DNA from: Martelella limonii
GTDB lineage: Bacteria > Pseudomonadota > Alphaproteobacteria > Rhizobiales > Rhizobiaceae
NCBI RefSeq assembly: GCF_013344475.1
Contig: NZ_JABUOU010000008.1
Location: forward strand, 165,035 to 229,034
DNA: 64,000 nucleotides
Direction: 5' to 3'
The position numbers were made by a program, and so were the translations under genes. This document shows, one piece after another, positions 1-8,333 of the stretch; position 1 is the first letter of the stretch; each line of letters begins with the position of its first letter. The notes beneath the pieces were generated by a model, which did not search any database, had not been told where the DNA came from, and was given only the letters and a program-made list of their open reading frames with translations.

Positions 1-1869
1 CGCGGGCACATCCAGTTCTTTGGGGGAATGGGCAAAGGCGGCAACGAGCACCTGAATGATCGCGCGCTCCGCCGCCGAGAGCGCCCGGTCCATGGAAAAG
101 ATGACCGAAAGCTGACCGGAAATGTCTTCCGCTGCAATCGGCACGGTTTTAAGCCGCCCCTCGGCCACATCGCGGCGTACCGAGGAGGCGGGCAGGATGG
201 TGCAGAGCGGCGCGCGTCTTGCCATGGCAATCGCCAGCGGCAATGAACCGGCCTCGACCACCGGCTGAAGCCTGAGATTTCGCGCTCTTGCGGCCGCCAT
301 GATGCTCTGGTGGATACTCAGGTGCCGGCTGCCCATGACGAGCGGCAACTGGCAGACATCCTCAAGCGTCAACGCCTCCTTGTCGCCGAGAACGATCGCC
401 GGATTGGCGACGACTGAAAGCGGCTCGCCCGGCCCCAGGGCGATCTTGCCAACCTTGGTGCCTGCAACGCCGACGATGGCGAGATTGAGCGCTCCCGAGT
501 GGACCAGATCGTTGAGCACGGCGTTGGACGCCTCTGTGATTTCAAGGCGCCAGTCGGGATTGCTGGCGTGCACCCGCGTCGCCATCGCGGCCACGCGGGC
601 GGTCAGCGCACTGTCGTGACCGGAGCTTGGCAGCGTCCCGATGGATACGATTGCCTGAGTATGGGCCGCGATATCGTGCGACAGCCTGAGCATCGCCGCT
701 TCCCGCGCCTCGATTTCCAGCGTGAAGGGCAGCAGCCGGTCGCCTGTCTGCGCGATCGCGCTGCCATCGCTGCGCCGGTTGAAAAGCGCGCTTCCGATGC
801 TTTTCTCCAGTTTGTTCAACTGGACCGAAACGGAGGGCTGGGAGAGGTTTGCAACCCGTGCCGCAGCCGAAATCCCGCCGCTGCGGCAGGCGAGATTGAA
901 GAGCTGTATCTGCCGCATCGTTGCTTCGGGCTCGAAGACGATATTGTCTTCCGGCGCGGCGAGGTTCTCCTTCACGAGCGCAAGAAAGGTTTCGCCACGC
1001 CCGGCAAGTGCGCCGCTGATCCGCGCTCCGATCGTCGATGTGAGCGGCGGACTGAGCGGCGTCGCCTCCACATGATGCAAGCCCATGCGCGCAGAGAGCA
1101 TGGAGGCGGGCATCAGAAACCGCAGATGCGGCTTCTTGAGCACGAGATCCCCGAGATCATAGGGGTCCGCATCGATGTGAAGAAGCGGGTTGCCGAGGCC
1201 GTTCACCTCCACATAGCGGGCGATCGCATTGGCAAGCGCGGGACGCATCCGGGTCACGGCAAGCTTGTCGGTCACGATATTGAGCGGTGCCTCGCCGGCG
1301 CTGGCACTGACCGAAACCCAGGGGTCCTGGTAGAGTTCATCGGAAACGATGGGGCCGCTCAGCTCTATCTCGGGAAAGGAAAAGATATCGATCCGCGCAC
1401 TCAATTCGCGCGGTATGCGCGCGCCAAGACCGCCTTCCTGCGCGGCCTCAGGCGTCCGGAAATCGGCAAAACGGCATTCGATCAGCGTCTGCGGCGCAAG
1501 GGTGCCCATGCGATGGATCGCCCTGTCGACGGCTTTCGACAGCCGGCCGATCGCAAAGGAAAGATCGATATCGACGACAAGCCTTTCCAGCGGCCCGGCC
1601 TCGACCTGACCGGCATAGTGCCGGGCCTGATGTTCCAGCTGAAGGATACGGCAGGCATCCCTGTAAAGCCAGAAAGCAGAGGGCATCATCCGCAGATGTC
1701 CGCCCTGACGCGAGAACAGGCGCATTCCGATGCGCGTTTCGAGCGTCTTCAGCGCTGTGCTGAATGTGGAGGTTCCAAGACCGTGTCCAGCCGCCGCTTC
1801 GGAAATCTTGAGGTTCTGGCAAGCCAGAACAAACTTCGCCAGCAATCTGAACTTGGTGACGCTTTCCAT
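1..1869 (-). CDS. Tandem (fused) double LysR-type transcriptional regulator, C-terminus outside window
   Basis: The frame opens at an ATG at 1869 and stays open for 623 codons to the window edge. It contains two LysR units in one chain. Unit 1 (about residues 1-317) starts with a winged helix-turn-helix (SEAAAGHGLGTSTFSTALK, then LETRIGMRLFSR) followed by an effector-like region. Unit 2 begins at Met318 with a second one (SAAARVANLSQPSVSVQLNK, then LEKSIGSALFNR) and a more typical LysR effector domain running to the edge. The junction around residues 300-320 reads through with no stop. Ordinary LysR proteins are about 300 residues and work as dimers or tetramers, so this looks like two protomers in one polypeptide. 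It is the last visible gene of the catabolic operon and probably regulates it (inference). Unit 1 is the more diverged half. Confidence 0.85.
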   Translation of the reverse strand, partial: MESVTKFRLLAKFVLACQNLKISEAAAGHGLGTSTFSTALKTLETRIGMRLFSRQGGHLRMMPSAFWLYRDACRILQLEHQARHYAGQVEAGPLERLVVDIDLSFAIGRLSKAVDRAIHRMGTLAPQTLIECRFADFRTPEAAQEGGLGARIPRELSARIDIFSFPEIELSGPIVSDELYQDPWVSVSASAGEAPLNIVTDKLAVTRMRPALANAIARYVEVNGLGNPLLHIDADPYDLGDLVLKKPHLRFLMPASMLSARMGLHHVEATPLSPPLTSTIGARISGALAGRGETFLALVKENLAAPEDNIVFEPEATMRQIQLFNLACRSGGISAAARVANLSQPSVSVQLNKLEKSIGSALFNRRSDGSAIAQTGDRLLPFTLEIEAREAAMLRLSHDIAAHTQAIVSIGTLPSSGHDSALTARVAAMATRVHASNPDWRLEITEASNAVLNDLVHSGALNLAIVGVAGTKVGKIALGPGEPLSVVANPAIVLGDKEALTLEDVCQLPLVMGSRHLSIHQSIMAAARARNLRLQPVVEAGSLPLAIAMARRAPLCTILPASSVRRDVAEGRLKTVPIAAEDISGQLSVIFSMDRALSAAERAIIQVLVAAFAHSPKELDVPA

Positions 1870-1923
1870 TCCGGCAAGTGTACTTGCGGCGTTGCGGCTT
1901 TTCAATATCGTCCCACCGGAAGG

Positions 1924-1948
1924 GCCGCCTCCTTTGACGGGAGGCGGC
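1924..1948. terminator. GC-rich hairpin between the lyase and LysR genes
   Basis: Perfect 9-bp inverted repeat, GCCGCCTCC at 1924-1932 and GGAGGCGGC at 1940-1948, with a 7-base loop. It lies between the ammonia-lyase stop and the regulator start. There is no T-run on the minus strand, so it may attenuate or protect mRNA ends rather than act as a classical terminator. Confidence 0.5.
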
Positions 1949-1963
1949 GCGATGCGTGAAAGC

Positions 1964-3577
1964 TCAATTGAGCGCGCCGACGGCACCCTCGGCAACGGTG
2001 AGGATCTTCGCCGACGTGACCATCTCGAAGGCCGGGCGGATCTGCCGCTGCATGTAGCTGTCTTCCTCGACCAGCGGAATGACATCGGTCAGCGCCTTGT
2101 AGAGGGCGGATGTGCCCTTGCCGAGCGCAAACCCGCCGAGCTTGTCCTGCGTCAGGAAGATCGCGCGGGTGGCGAGCAGGGTCTCGACGCCGATGATCTT
2201 GTGCATGTTGTCGAGGATCTGCTGGGCCTTGCGGCACGACCAGGGCGCCATCGAAACATGGTCTTCCTGGCTGCTCTTGGTCGAGATCGAATCGGCGACC
2301 GAGGGAAAGGCGAGCGTCTTGTTTTCCGACGCCACGGCGGTGGCCGCGGTGGCGATGATGCCGTAGCCGTAGTTCAGACCGATCGGCCGGCCGGCAAGGT
2401 TCGGCGGCAGACCGTAATTCAGCGTGGTGTCGCAGAGCGCGAAGAGCCGCCGCTCGGAGATATTGCCGATCTCGACCAGCGCGATCGACAGGATATCCAT
2501 GGCGAAGGCAATCGGCTCGCAGTGAAAGTTGCCGCCGGAGAGGAATTCCAGCGCACCTGCTTCGTTCCAGAAGACCAGCGGGTTGTCGGTGGCGGCATTC
2601 AGGTCGCGGGTGACAAGATTGCGGGCATGATCGAGCTGGTCGCGGCAGGAGCCATGCACCTGCGGCATGCAGCGGAAAGAATACTGGTCCTGGACGCGGG
2701 CGTGATGGACCGGATGCAGGATGTCGTCATCGAGATGAACGGCGCGCGATGCCTCCGAGGTGCGGCGCGAGCCCTCGATCAGGCGGCGGACGTTTTCCGC
2801 GGCGTTGATCTGGCCAACCTGCTTGCGCACGGCATGGATGCGCGCATCGAAGGCCGCCTGCTCGCCGCGGATCGCCTCGAGGCTGAGGGCCGCGATGGCA
2901 TCGGCCATCTTCATCATCTTCTCGGCATCGTAAAGCGTCAGCGCGGCCATGCCGGCGCAGAGACTGTTGCCGTTGATCAGCGCCAGGCAGTCCTTGGCCT
3001 GCAGCACGAATTCGATCGGCGTGATGCCGGCCTTTTCCAACGCTTCCGGCGCGCTCATGCGAACGCCTTCGAAATAGGCCTCGGCCTCCTCGTAGCCGAT
3101 CATCACCGAGACCATGTGGGCAAGCGGCGCCAGGTCGCCACAGGCGCCGACCGACCCCTGGATCGGCACGACCGGATGAACGCCGCGGTTCAGCATGTCG
3201 AGCAGGCGATCGACAACCTCGATACGCAGGCCCGAGACGCCGACGCAGAAGGCATTGATGCGCACGGTCATCATGGCGCGGACCATTTCCTCCGACACAG
3301 GTTCGCCAACGCCGGACGAATGCGACAGCACGATATTCCTCTGGAACGTCTCGTTGTCGGCCTGGCTGATCGGGTAATCCTTCAGCTTGCCGACGCCGGT
3401 GTTGAAGCCATAGGTGGCAGGCGCGTTTTCCGTCAGCCAGTTTTCTTCGATATAGGCGCGCTTCTTGATGATCTCCGCACGCGCGGCTTCGGAAATTTCA
3501 ACCTTCGCGCCCTCGCGGGCAACCGCGACGACCTGCTCGATGGTCAGGCTGTCGCCGTCCAGAATGATAGTGCTCAT
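1964..3577 (-). CDS. Histidine/aromatic amino acid ammonia-lyase family protein with Ala-Cys-Gly MIO triad
   Basis: A 537-residue member of the MIO ammonia-lyase family, close to the usual HutH length of about 510. Visible motifs are YGFNTGVG with the catalytic Tyr near 56, QRNIVLSHSSGVG with a His at the HutH-like substrate position, GSVGACGDLAPLAHM at 141-155, and SSQEDHVSM. The triad that normally cyclises to the MIO electrophile is Ala-Ser-Gly; here residue 146 is Cys (codon at 3140-3142). An engineered Ser-to-Cys HutH is known to stay active, so the enzyme may be functional. The family eliminates ammonia from histidine or an aromatic amino acid; the imidazole-type His argues for a histidine-like substrate (inference). 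The start has a good AAGGAAG site. No hutU, hutI or hutG is nearby, so it is not a normal hut operon. Confidence 0.88.
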   Translation of the reverse strand: MSTIILDGDSLTIEQVVAVAREGAKVEISEAARAEIIKKRAYIEENWLTENAPATYGFNTGVGKLKDYPISQADNETFQRNIVLSHSSGVGEPVSEEMVRAMMTVRINAFCVGVSGLRIEVVDRLLDMLNRGVHPVVPIQGSVGACGDLAPLAHMVSVMIGYEEAEAYFEGVRMSAPEALEKAGITPIEFVLQAKDCLALINGNSLCAGMAALTLYDAEKMMKMADAIAALSLEAIRGEQAAFDARIHAVRKQVGQINAAENVRRLIEGSRRTSEASRAVHLDDDILHPVHHARVQDQYSFRCMPQVHGSCRDQLDHARNLVTRDLNAATDNPLVFWNEAGALEFLSGGNFHCEPIAFAMDILSIALVEIGNISERRLFALCDTTLNYGLPPNLAGRPIGLNYGYGIIATAATAVASENKTLAFPSVADSISTKSSQEDHVSMAPWSCRKAQQILDNMHKIIGVETLLATRAIFLTQDKLGGFALGKGTSALYKALTDVIPLVEEDSYMQRQIRPAFEMVTSAKILTVAEGAVGALN

Positions 3578-3623
3578 GTTTCTTCCTTTGAAAGATTTGA
3601 TCCGGGCCGGTCACGCCGGCTTG

Positions 3624-4874
3624 TCACGATTGGTCGAGACGCATCAGCGTCTCGGCGAGAAGATTTGCGGCTGAGACGAAGTCGGCCGTATCGGTCCATT
3701 CCTCCGGACAATGGCTGCGCCCGTCCTTCGACGGGACGAAGATCATCGCGGCTGGCGCGAGCCGGGCGACGAATGCCGCATCGTGACCGGCGCCCGAAGC
3801 GAGCGGGCGGGAGGTCAGGCCAAGATGATCTGCGGCATCGGCGATCGTTGCCTGAAGACGCGGGTCGCAGGGTACGGCGAAGGTCCGGCTGAGCTGCGTC
3901 ACCGAAACGGTGCAGCCTTCGGCATCCGCCGCCGCGCGTGCCATGTCCTCGGCGTCCGCCATGAACGTGTCCATGGCGCCATCGTCCTCGGCGCGGATAT
4001 CGACAATAACCTCCGCGCTACCCGGCACGACGTTGGCGCCGTTCGGTTCGACATGGACCACGCCGGTGGTCGCGGTGAAATGGCCGCGACCGGCATTGGC
4101 GAGCGTTTGCGCGCCATCGCGGATGGCAAGCATGAACCGTGCGGCCGAGAGGCCCGCATCCTGGCGCATGGGCATGGGCGCCGTGCCTGCATGAGCGGCG
4201 ATGCCTTGGAACCGCACCTTGAGCCGGCCGATGCCGGCAATGCCGGTGACGATGCCGATGGGCACATCTTCCGCCTCCAGCACCGGACCCTGTTCGATAT
4301 GGATTTCGACGAAGGCACGGATATCGTCACGCAAGGGCCTGCCGAGCGCTGACGTGTCACCGCCGATGCGGTCGATCGCTGCATCAAGCCGCTCCTGATC
4401 CGGCCCCGGAAGGGCAAGCTCGGTCGGGCCGAGCGCGCCCGCCATCCCGCGACTGCCGACGCAGGAAAGACCCCATTCGCTCGGCTCCTCGGCGAGGAAA
4501 TCCACCAGCTCGATCGTATGCCGCGGCTTGTACCCGCTCGTCTTCAGCGCCCGGATGGCGGCAAGGCCGCAGACGATGCCGGCAATGCCGTCGAACCGTC
4601 CGCCGGACGGAACCGTGTCGGAGTGGGAACCGGTCATGATCACGCCGGGCTCCGACCCCTCCAGCCGTCCTATCAGATTGCCCGCAGGATCCAGCCGAAC
4701 GGACAGGCCTTCCTCTTCGAAGCGTGCCTTCAGGTAGTCACGCCCCTTGAGAAACGTCGGCGTGAACGACCGCCGCGTCCACGGCCTGTCAGGCTCCGTG
4801 ATCGCCGCAAGATTGTCGAAATCGGCCTGCAGCGGCGCCGCCTCGACGGCGGCGAGGTTGATCCGCCCGCTCAT
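3624..4874 (-). CDS. M20-family Zn amidohydrolase (N-carbamoyl-L-amino acid hydrolase / allantoate amidohydrolase type)
   Basis: A 416-residue cytoplasmic M20 metallohydrolase. Metal-site motifs are TGSHSDTVPSGGRFDG (His84, Asp95), LAEEPSEWG (Glu129-Glu130), EIHIEQGP (His192) and a C-terminal SHCPEEWT. The lid/dimerisation domain lies between about 205 and 320. This subfamily removes the carbamoyl group from N-carbamoyl amino acids, beta-ureido acids or allantoate, releasing ammonia and CO2. Its ATG overlaps the stop of the hydantoinase-like gene by four bases (ATGA). The pair therefore resembles a hydantoinase-carbamoylase couple, with ring opening followed by decarbamoylation. The exact substrate cannot be read from sequence. 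Confidence 0.88.
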   Translation of the reverse strand: MSGRINLAAVEAAPLQADFDNLAAITEPDRPWTRRSFTPTFLKGRDYLKARFEEEGLSVRLDPAGNLIGRLEGSEPGVIMTGSHSDTVPSGGRFDGIAGIVCGLAAIRALKTSGYKPRHTIELVDFLAEEPSEWGLSCVGSRGMAGALGPTELALPGPDQERLDAAIDRIGGDTSALGRPLRDDIRAFVEIHIEQGPVLEAEDVPIGIVTGIAGIGRLKVRFQGIAAHAGTAPMPMRQDAGLSAARFMLAIRDGAQTLANAGRGHFTATTGVVHVEPNGANVVPGSAEVIVDIRAEDDGAMDTFMADAEDMARAAADAEGCTVSVTQLSRTFAVPCDPRLQATIADAADHLGLTSRPLASGAGHDAAFVARLAPAAMIFVPSKDGRSHCPEEWTDTADFVSAANLLAETLMRLDQS

Positions 4875-6250
4875 CGCGCCTGTCCCGGAAGCGGGCGGGA
4901 CGGCCGCACGAAGCGCCCTGCCCCAAGCGCCGCCAGCACATTGGTGCCGTCGAAGATCGCCGCGCCACGCTGGAAGGTCGCGACCGGTGCATGCCGTATC
5001 CGCATGCCCTCATAGGGGCTCCAGCCGACGACATTGTGTCCGCTTGCGCCGGCATCGTAGATGCGCGGGCGCTCGGCGAAGACTGCGATATCGGCGTCAA
5101 GACCGACCTTCAGGCCGCCCTTTTGATCGGCGATCCTGAAGAGCCGCGCCGGATTGCCTGCCATCAGCCTCGCGGCAATCGGGAGCGGCAGGCCGCGGGC
5201 GGTGAGCCCGTCGAGGAAAAGGCTTGCCATGACCTCGAGGCCGGGCATGCCGGAGGCGTTTTCCAGCATGTTGTCGGAGGATTTCGCCTGAAGGCTCCAG
5301 GCAACGTGGTCGGTCGAGATCACCGTGACATTGCCGGCCGCCACCTGTTTCCAGAGCGCCTCGCGCTCCTTCATGGTGCGGATCGGCGGGTTGCATTTGG
5401 CGCGCCCCAGAAGGCGGGAGACGTCCTCCTCCTCCGAGAGCACCAGATAGTGGATGCAGGCCTCGATGGTCGCCTCGAAGCCCTGCGCGCGATAGGCTGC
5501 GGCCATGTCGTAGCCGCGGCTCGCCGAGCAATGGACGATATGCGCCGGACACCCGGTCGCGGCGCCAAGCTCGTAGACCTCCGCCGTCGCAAGCATTTCG
5601 GCCACGATCGGGCGGGATGCGGAATGGGCGGCGTAATCGGTCCGCCCGGCGTCCTTCATGGCCTTGAGCCAGGTCTTCACGCATTCGTCGTTCTCGTTGT
5701 GGACGCCGGCGGCAAGGCCGGTTTTCGCCACTTCGGCGAAGGCATCATGCAGCATCGGCGTGGTGATGCGCGGAAACCGGTTCGGGTCGGTGTCGAAGGT
5801 CGAGAACTTGAAGGCCGCCGCCCCCGCTTCCGCCATTTCGGCGATATGGGCGGCGCCATGCTGTGGGTTGATCGTGCCGTAGAGCGCGAAGTCGACGCGG
5901 GCCTGCGCGCCGGCGCTCTCGGCCTTTTCGGCGATCATCGCGCCGGTCGAAATCAGCTTGCCGGCATCATAGGGCATGTCGACAATGGTGGTGACGCCGC
6001 CGGCTGCGGCAGAGCGCGTCGACCAGATGAAATCCTCCTGGTCCTTCTGCGAGCGCGAATGCACCTGCGGGTCGATCGCGCCGGGAAGAACGAGCGCCGC
6101 CCCGAAATCGTGGGTTTCGCGCGCGGCAGGCGGCACGCCCGTACCGATACGGGCGATCCTGCCGTCGCGGATGGCGACATGGCCGCCTTCGCTGACGCCC
6201 TCTTCCGTCACCAGCGTGCCCGTTATCACGGTATCGAAATCACTCATCAT
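4871..6250 (-). CDS. Cyclic amidohydrolase (hydantoinase / allantoinase / dihydroorotase-like)
   Basis: A 459-residue amidohydrolase-superfamily TIM-barrel enzyme of usual length. The metal motif at strand 1 reads GAIDPQVHSRSQ, with Gln62 where many relatives have the first His of HxH. Other likely ligands are Lys148 in AFKFS (carbamylated in this family), His184 in GVHNEN, His in AHIVHCS and Asp in STDHVAW. The family hydrolyses cyclic amides such as hydantoins, dihydropyrimidines, allantoin or dihydroorotate. Two ATG codons (6250, 6247) follow AAAAGGA; the first is taken. The DPQVH form also occurs in some dihydroorotase-like proteins, so it is not evidence of inactivity. Confidence 0.87.
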   Translation of the reverse strand: MMSDFDTVITGTLVTEEGVSEGGHVAIRDGRIARIGTGVPPAARETHDFGAALVLPGAIDPQVHSRSQKDQEDFIWSTRSAAAGGVTTIVDMPYDAGKLISTGAMIAEKAESAGAQARVDFALYGTINPQHGAAHIAEMAEAGAAAFKFSTFDTDPNRFPRITTPMLHDAFAEVAKTGLAAGVHNENDECVKTWLKAMKDAGRTDYAAHSASRPIVAEMLATAEVYELGAATGCPAHIVHCSASRGYDMAAAYRAQGFEATIEACIHYLVLSEEEDVSRLLGRAKCNPPIRTMKEREALWKQVAAGNVTVISTDHVAWSLQAKSSDNMLENASGMPGLEVMASLFLDGLTARGLPLPIAARLMAGNPARLFRIADQKGGLKVGLDADIAVFAERPRIYDAGASGHNVVGWSPYEGMRIRHAPVATFQRGAAIFDGTNVLAALGAGRFVRPSRPLPGQAR

Positions 6251-6277
6251 CTGATCCTTTTCTGATCCTGCTTCCGC

Positions 6278-7297
6278 TCAGGCCGTCTTTAGGCCCGGGG
6301 CCGGCTCGTCATGGGGAAAATGGCAGGCCGCGCGCTGCCCGCCCGGAGCCCGCTCGAGCCTCGGCGTCACGCTTGCGCAGATCGCCTCAGCGCGCGGGCA
6401 TCTCAGCCTGAAGGCACAGCCTTCCGGCGGGCGGATGCGCGAGGGAACAGCGGCACGGGCTTCGCCGGGCGTGACCTTCTGGTCAAGATCGATCACCGGC
6501 ACGGCGTCCAGCAGCGTGCGCGTATAGGGATGGGCCGGACGGTCGTAAATCGCTTCCGCGTCGCCCAGCTCGACGATGCGGCCCATATAGAGCACGCAGA
6601 CGCGGTCCGAGACATTCTTCACCACCGCGAGATCGTGAGAGATGAAGATCAGCGCGAGCTGACGCTGTTCGCGGATGTCCTGCAACAGATTGATGATATG
6701 GGCCTGTACCGAGACATCGAGCGATGCGACCGGCTCGTCGCAGACGATCAGCTGCGGCTCGACGGCGAGCGCGCGGGCGATCGCAAGGCGCTGGCACTGG
6801 CCGCCGGAAAACTGATGCGGCTTGCGCCCGGCCACCTCGTTGCGGGTGAAGCCGACGGCGGCAAGCGCGGCGTCGACGCGCCGGTCGCGCTCGGCCCGCG
6901 GCACGCCCTGGATCTCGAGCCCCTCGGCAACGATATCCTCGACCTTGCGGCGCGGGTTGAAGGAGGAGACCGGGTCCTGAAAGATCATCTGCAGGTGGCG
7001 GCGCATGCGACGCATGTCGCCGGCGGACAAGCCGTTTATATCCTGGCCCGCGAAGGTGACCGCGCCTTCGGTGCTGGTGTTGGAGGCGCCGAGGAGCCGC
7101 AGCACGGCGCGCCCGATCGTCGTCTTGCCGGACCCGGATTCGCCGACCAGCCCCAATGTCTCCCCGGCGGCGACATCGATGGAGACATCATCGACAGCGA
7201 CCATCGTCTTGCCCGAACGGGTAAAGCGGACCGCGAGGTTGCTGACCTTCAAAAGCGCATCGTCGCGCAGCGTATCGGCCACGGGTTGATTGCTCAT
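6278..7297 (-). CDS. Dipeptide/oligopeptide-type ABC transporter ATP-binding protein (DppF/OppF-like)
   Basis: A 339-residue ATPase with Walker A GESGSGKTT, signature FSGGQCQR, Walker B LIVCDEPVASLD, and the C-terminal Cys-containing tail typical of OppD/F proteins (GCAFRLRCP, AACHFP). It powers import through the inner-membrane permeases encoded just upstream. The start codon follows the stop of the partner ATPase gene directly, which suggests translational coupling. Together with the second ATPase, two permeases and the binding protein it forms a full peptide-type importer for this operon's substrate. Confidence 0.93.
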   Translation of the reverse strand: MSNQPVADTLRDDALLKVSNLAVRFTRSGKTMVAVDDVSIDVAAGETLGLVGESGSGKTTIGRAVLRLLGASNTSTEGAVTFAGQDINGLSAGDMRRMRRHLQMIFQDPVSSFNPRRKVEDIVAEGLEIQGVPRAERDRRVDAALAAVGFTRNEVAGRKPHQFSGGQCQRLAIARALAVEPQLIVCDEPVASLDVSVQAHIINLLQDIREQRQLALIFISHDLAVVKNVSDRVCVLYMGRIVELGDAEAIYDRPAHPYTRTLLDAVPVIDLDQKVTPGEARAAVPSRIRPPEGCAFRLRCPRAEAICASVTPRLERAPGGQRAACHFPHDEPAPGLKTA

Positions 7298-8332
7298 CTA
7301 CTCGGCCCTTTCTGCTCTGGCATGCGACACCGCCAGGCCATCCTCAGCTCCGACGGGGAAGTGGCAGGCGAACCGATGCCCGCTCTCCTCGCCCTCCGTC
7401 ATGGCCGGCATGTCTTCATGGCAAACCGTCTCAGCGGCGCCGCAGCGCGGGGCGAATGGACAGCCCTTCCGCTCGGCCGAGAGCGATGGCGGGGCGCCCG
7501 GAATGGTGGCAAGTTTCGTGTGGGCCGGCTGGTCCATTCGCGGCATCGCCGAAAGCAGCGCCGCCGTGTAATGGTGGCGCGGATTGCGGAACACAGCGTC
7601 GGTCCTGCCATATTCGACGATATGGCCGCCATAGAGCACCAGGAGTTCGTCGGTTCGGCCGGCCACGATCGCCAGATTGTGGGACACGATGATCATCGAC
7701 ATCTGACGCTCGCGCTGCAGCGCCTGGAGAAGATCGAGGACTTCCTTCTGCACCGTCACGTCCAGTGCCGTCGTCGCCTCGTCGGCGATCAGGAGGTCGG
7801 GTTTGCAGGCAAGGGCTGCGGCGATCATGATGCGCTGCTTCATGCCGCCGGAGAAATGATGCGGAAAATAGCCGTAGCAATCCTCCGGATCGGCGATGCC
7901 GACCACGCCCAGGAGTTCGATCGCGCGGGCGCGGGCCTCCCGTTTCGAAAGTCCCAGATGGGCACGCGCGGCCTCCTCGATCTGGCGGCCGACGCGGACG
8001 AACGGATTGAGCGACGTCATCGGGTTCTGGAACACCATGCCGACCCGCCGTACGAGCAGTTCGGAACGCTTCTGGCGCGGCAGGCCGAGCAAATCCTCGC
8101 CGTCGAACACGATCCGGCCGTCGACGCGCATGCCGTTCGGGGTGATGCCCATGATCGCCTTGATCAGCATGGATTTCCCGGCCCCGCTTTCGCCGACGAT
8201 CCCGAGCGCGGTTCTGGGCCTCAGTCTGAAATCGATGCCCTCAAGCACGCGGATCGGCCCGCTGTCCGTATCCAGCGTGCAGGCAATATGGTCGACCCTC
8301 AGCAGCGGAGTTTCGTTCTGATTGTCCAACAT
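7298..8332 (-). CDS. Dipeptide/oligopeptide-type ABC transporter ATP-binding protein (DppD/OppD-like)
   Basis: A 344-residue ATPase with Walker A GESGAGKS, signature HFSGGMKQR, Walker B LLIADEATTALD and the oligopeptide-type C-terminal extension with paired Cys (GCPFAPRCG, FACHFP). It is the partner of the DppF-like ATPase; the two are expected to form the nucleotide-binding heterodimer. One base separates it from the permease stop. Confidence 0.93.
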   Translation of the reverse strand: MLDNQNETPLLRVDHIACTLDTDSGPIRVLEGIDFRLRPRTALGIVGESGAGKSMLIKAIMGITPNGMRVDGRIVFDGEDLLGLPRQKRSELLVRRVGMVFQNPMTSLNPFVRVGRQIEEAARAHLGLSKREARARAIELLGVVGIADPEDCYGYFPHHFSGGMKQRIMIAAALACKPDLLIADEATTALDVTVQKEVLDLLQALQRERQMSMIIVSHNLAIVAGRTDELLVLYGGHIVEYGRTDAVFRNPRHHYTAALLSAMPRMDQPAHTKLATIPGAPPSLSAERKGCPFAPRCGAAETVCHEDMPAMTEGEESGHRFACHFPVGAEDGLAVSHARAERAE

Positions 8333-8333
8333 G

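Noticed and set aside
1924..1948. Hairpin before the LysR gene as a firm rho-independent terminator
   Set aside because: The stem is strong but no T-run follows on the transcribed strand; kept only as a possible attenuator.
499..3892. Long plus-strand open frames (499-1959 and 1730-3892)
   Set aside because: They lie opposite the double LysR and ammonia-lyase genes and have no family features; they are mirror frames of high-GC coding DNA.
6059..6076. Gln in place of the first metal His in the hydantoinase-like enzyme as a novel active site
   Set aside because: The DPQVH form is also found in some dihydroorotase-like proteins, so it is a known variant rather than a unique change.
1964..6250. 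Assignment of region 1 to ergothioneine degradation
   Set aside because: The lyase, hydantoinase and carbamoylase-like steps would fit, but no thiourocanate/urocanate hydratase homologue is present and UbiD/UbiX are unexplained.
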